Shown one piece after another: positions 43,580-44,692 of a stretch of 44,692 nt of DNA (positions are counted from its first letter, which is position 1; every line of letters starts with the position of its first letter). Below the pieces are notes generated by a model. The model had not been told where the DNA came from. It saw nothing but the letters and a program-made list of their open reading frames with translations, and did no database searches. The position numbers and the translations under genes were made by a program. The DNA comes from Candidatus Rokuibacteriota bacterium (GTDB taxonomy: Bacteria > Methylomirabilota > Methylomirabilia > Rokubacteriales > CSP1-6), in NCBI GenBank assembly GCA_003220535.1, contig QHSU01000016.1, forward strand, positions 1 through 44,692, read 5' to 3'.

Positions 43580-44554
43580 ATGCGGCTGATCGGGCTCGCG
43601 GTCGTGCTCGCTCTAAGCCTCGCTCTTGCACCGCTCGCGGTAAAGGCACAGGAGGCCGGGAAGGTGTACCGGGTCGGCTACGTCACGCTCGGGTCTCAGC
43701 CGACCCAATCCGGGCTATGGCGGTCCTTCCTCGATGCGATGCGTGAACTGAACTACGTGGAGGGCCGGAACCTCGTCGTTAGACTTGCCTTCGCTGAGGG
43801 CAGGCCCGAGCGCCTGCCAAGCCTCATCGCCGACCTCATGGAGGCGAAGGATGTCATTGTCACGACCTCTACCCAGGAGACGATGGCGGCGAAGCGGGCC
43901 TCCTTCACAATCCCCATCGTCATGACCGTCGCACCGGACCCGGTCGAGCAGGGGCTAGTGGCAAGCCTGGCGCGGCCGGGCGGCAACGTGACCGGCCTGA
44001 CGAGCATGGCGCCAGGCACCAGCCAGAAACTCGTCGAACTGCTACGAGAGGCTGTGCCCTTGGCGTCACGGTTTGCAGTCGTCGGGACTCCCGGCAGCAG
44101 CCCAGAAATCCGCCGCGAGTTGCAGGCCGCTGCGCAACGGGTCAGGGTCACCTTGTCGTTCATCGAGATCCAAAGCCCCGATGACTTCGATTCGGCCCTC
44201 TCGCGAGCGAAGAAGGACGGTGCGGGAGGCATCATCGCTCCTCTTGGCGCCTTCACCTACACGTACCGAGCAAAGCTGGTGCAACTCGCCCTCAAGCATC
44301 GGCTGCCCGGGATCTACTGGGTCCGGGACTATGTGGAGGCGGGCGGTCTCATGTCGTATGGCGCTAACTTCGGCGACGTGGGCCGACGGGCCGCGTACTT
44401 CGTCGATAGGATCCTAAGAGGTACCAAGCCCGCCGACCTTCCAGTCGAGCAGCCGACGACGTTCGAGCTAGTGATCAACCTCAAGACGGCTAAGGCGCTC
44501 GGGTTGACGATCCCGCAGACGCTCCTGCTGCGGGCGGATGAGGTGATTCAATGA
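43580..44554 (+). CDS. ABC_sub_bind-type periplasmic solute-binding protein
   Basis: 324 aa. Signal peptide (LIGLAVVLALSLALAPLAVK), then VYRVGYVTLGSQPTQSGLWR, MRELNYVEGRNLVVRLAFAE, TIPIVMTVAPDPVEQGLVAS, LARPGGNVTGLTSMA, VEAGGLMSYGANFGDVGRRA and KPADLPVEQPTTFELVINLK. Start at ATG 43580, since the frame upstream of it has no signal-peptide character. It is clearly related to the cassette-borne receptor at 32918. The next gene starts with a 4-bp overlap, suggesting an operon. Confidence 0.92.
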   Translation: MRLIGLAVVLALSLALAPLAVKAQEAGKVYRVGYVTLGSQPTQSGLWRSFLDAMRELNYVEGRNLVVRLAFAEGRPERLPSLIADLMEAKDVIVTTSTQETMAAKRASFTIPIVMTVAPDPVEQGLVASLARPGGNVTGLTSMAPGTSQKLVELLREAVPLASRFAVVGTPGSSPEIRRELQAAAQRVRVTLSFIEIQSPDDFDSALSRAKKDGAGGIIAPLGAFTYTYRAKLVQLALKHRLPGIYWVRDYVEAGGLMSYGANFGDVGRRAAYFVDRILRGTKPADLPVEQPTTFELVINLKTAKALGLTIPQTLLLRADEVIQ

Positions 44555-44692
44555 GTATCAGCGGGCAGACGCTCCTGGTCCGTGCGCTGCTCCTGGGAAC
44601 GCTCCTGGCGATGGCCGCAGGAGCCCAGGCCCAGGGGTTGCTTGGCTACGTCAGTGGTGTCCCCACGGGCGACGCCCTCTACGTGTCAGTCG
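44551..44692 (+). CDS. Exported protein, 3' partial
   Basis: 47 residues to the window edge: signal peptide (LLVRALLLGTLLAMAAGAQA), then QGLLGYVSGVPTGDALYVSV. The V-x-G-D-x-L-Y-V pattern recalls staphylococcal-nuclease-like domains, but too little is visible. ATG overlaps the receptor stop by 4 bp. Confidence 0.6.
   Translation, partial: MSISGQTLLVRALLLGTLLAMAAGAQAQGLLGYVSGVPTGDALYVSV

Overview
The window is high-GC bacterial DNA with Gram-negative cell-envelope genes (RND pumps, NodT-type outer-membrane lipoproteins, exported small proteins). The mix of ABC_sub_bind-type solute receptors, a zinc-ribbon/kinase-linker remnant and a cyclase-ATPase-TPR regulator resembles soil and subsurface lineages such as Candidatus Rokubacteria (Methylomirabilota). 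That placement rests on protein style only and is an inference.

Left part (1-25800). A multidrug RND operon enters from the left edge: two MdtB/MdtC-like permeases, then an outer-membrane factor, all with 4-bp stop/start overlaps. On the minus strand follow a receiver-only response regulator, an AraC-type regulator and a cysteine-synthase-like enzyme (also chained by 4-bp overlaps), then an SbmA/YddA-like ABC exporter. Next come an ECF sigma factor with a DUF1259 protein and a small exported protein. On the plus strand is a DedA-rhodanese fusion whose catalytic cysteine codon is TGA followed by a SECIS-like hairpin, i.e. a candidate selenoprotein. After it lie a TPR lipoprotein, small exported proteins, a degenerate thioredoxin-like ORF in frame with Cu/Zn superoxide dismutase, and a second RND operon in the order permease, adaptor, outer-membrane factor. 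Two related exported proteins flank that operon.

Middle (25800-31000). This stretch holds many remnants: a 5'-truncated outer-membrane factor, an OppD C-terminal remnant with two frameshifts, and a sensor-kinase 5' stub. Among them are a catalase-like peroxidase and a long cyclase-ATPase-TPR protein with one frameshift.

Right part (31077-42784). An 11.7-kb genomic island sits in the 3' half of a tRNA-Arg(CCT) gene, bounded by perfect 47-bp direct repeats, with a tyrosine integrase and a small HTH protein next to the tRNA. Inside is an integron: seven attC-like sites alternate with minus-strand cassette genes (unknown 99-aa protein, HIT protein, ABC_sub_bind receptor, metallo-hydrolase, membrane protein, family-3 solute receptor, a frameshifted unknown). 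The array ends in a BrnT/BrnA toxin-antitoxin pair next to the left att. The integron integrase lies on the same strand as the cassettes (inverted architecture) and is broken by two frameshifts and a deletion. A fragment of a second integron integrase lies beyond it. The system therefore looks like a fossil integron carried by a tRNA-targeting island. To the right of the tRNA are a 5'-truncated nucleoside-deoxyribosyltransferase-like gene, an intact ABC_sub_bind receptor and the start of another exported protein.
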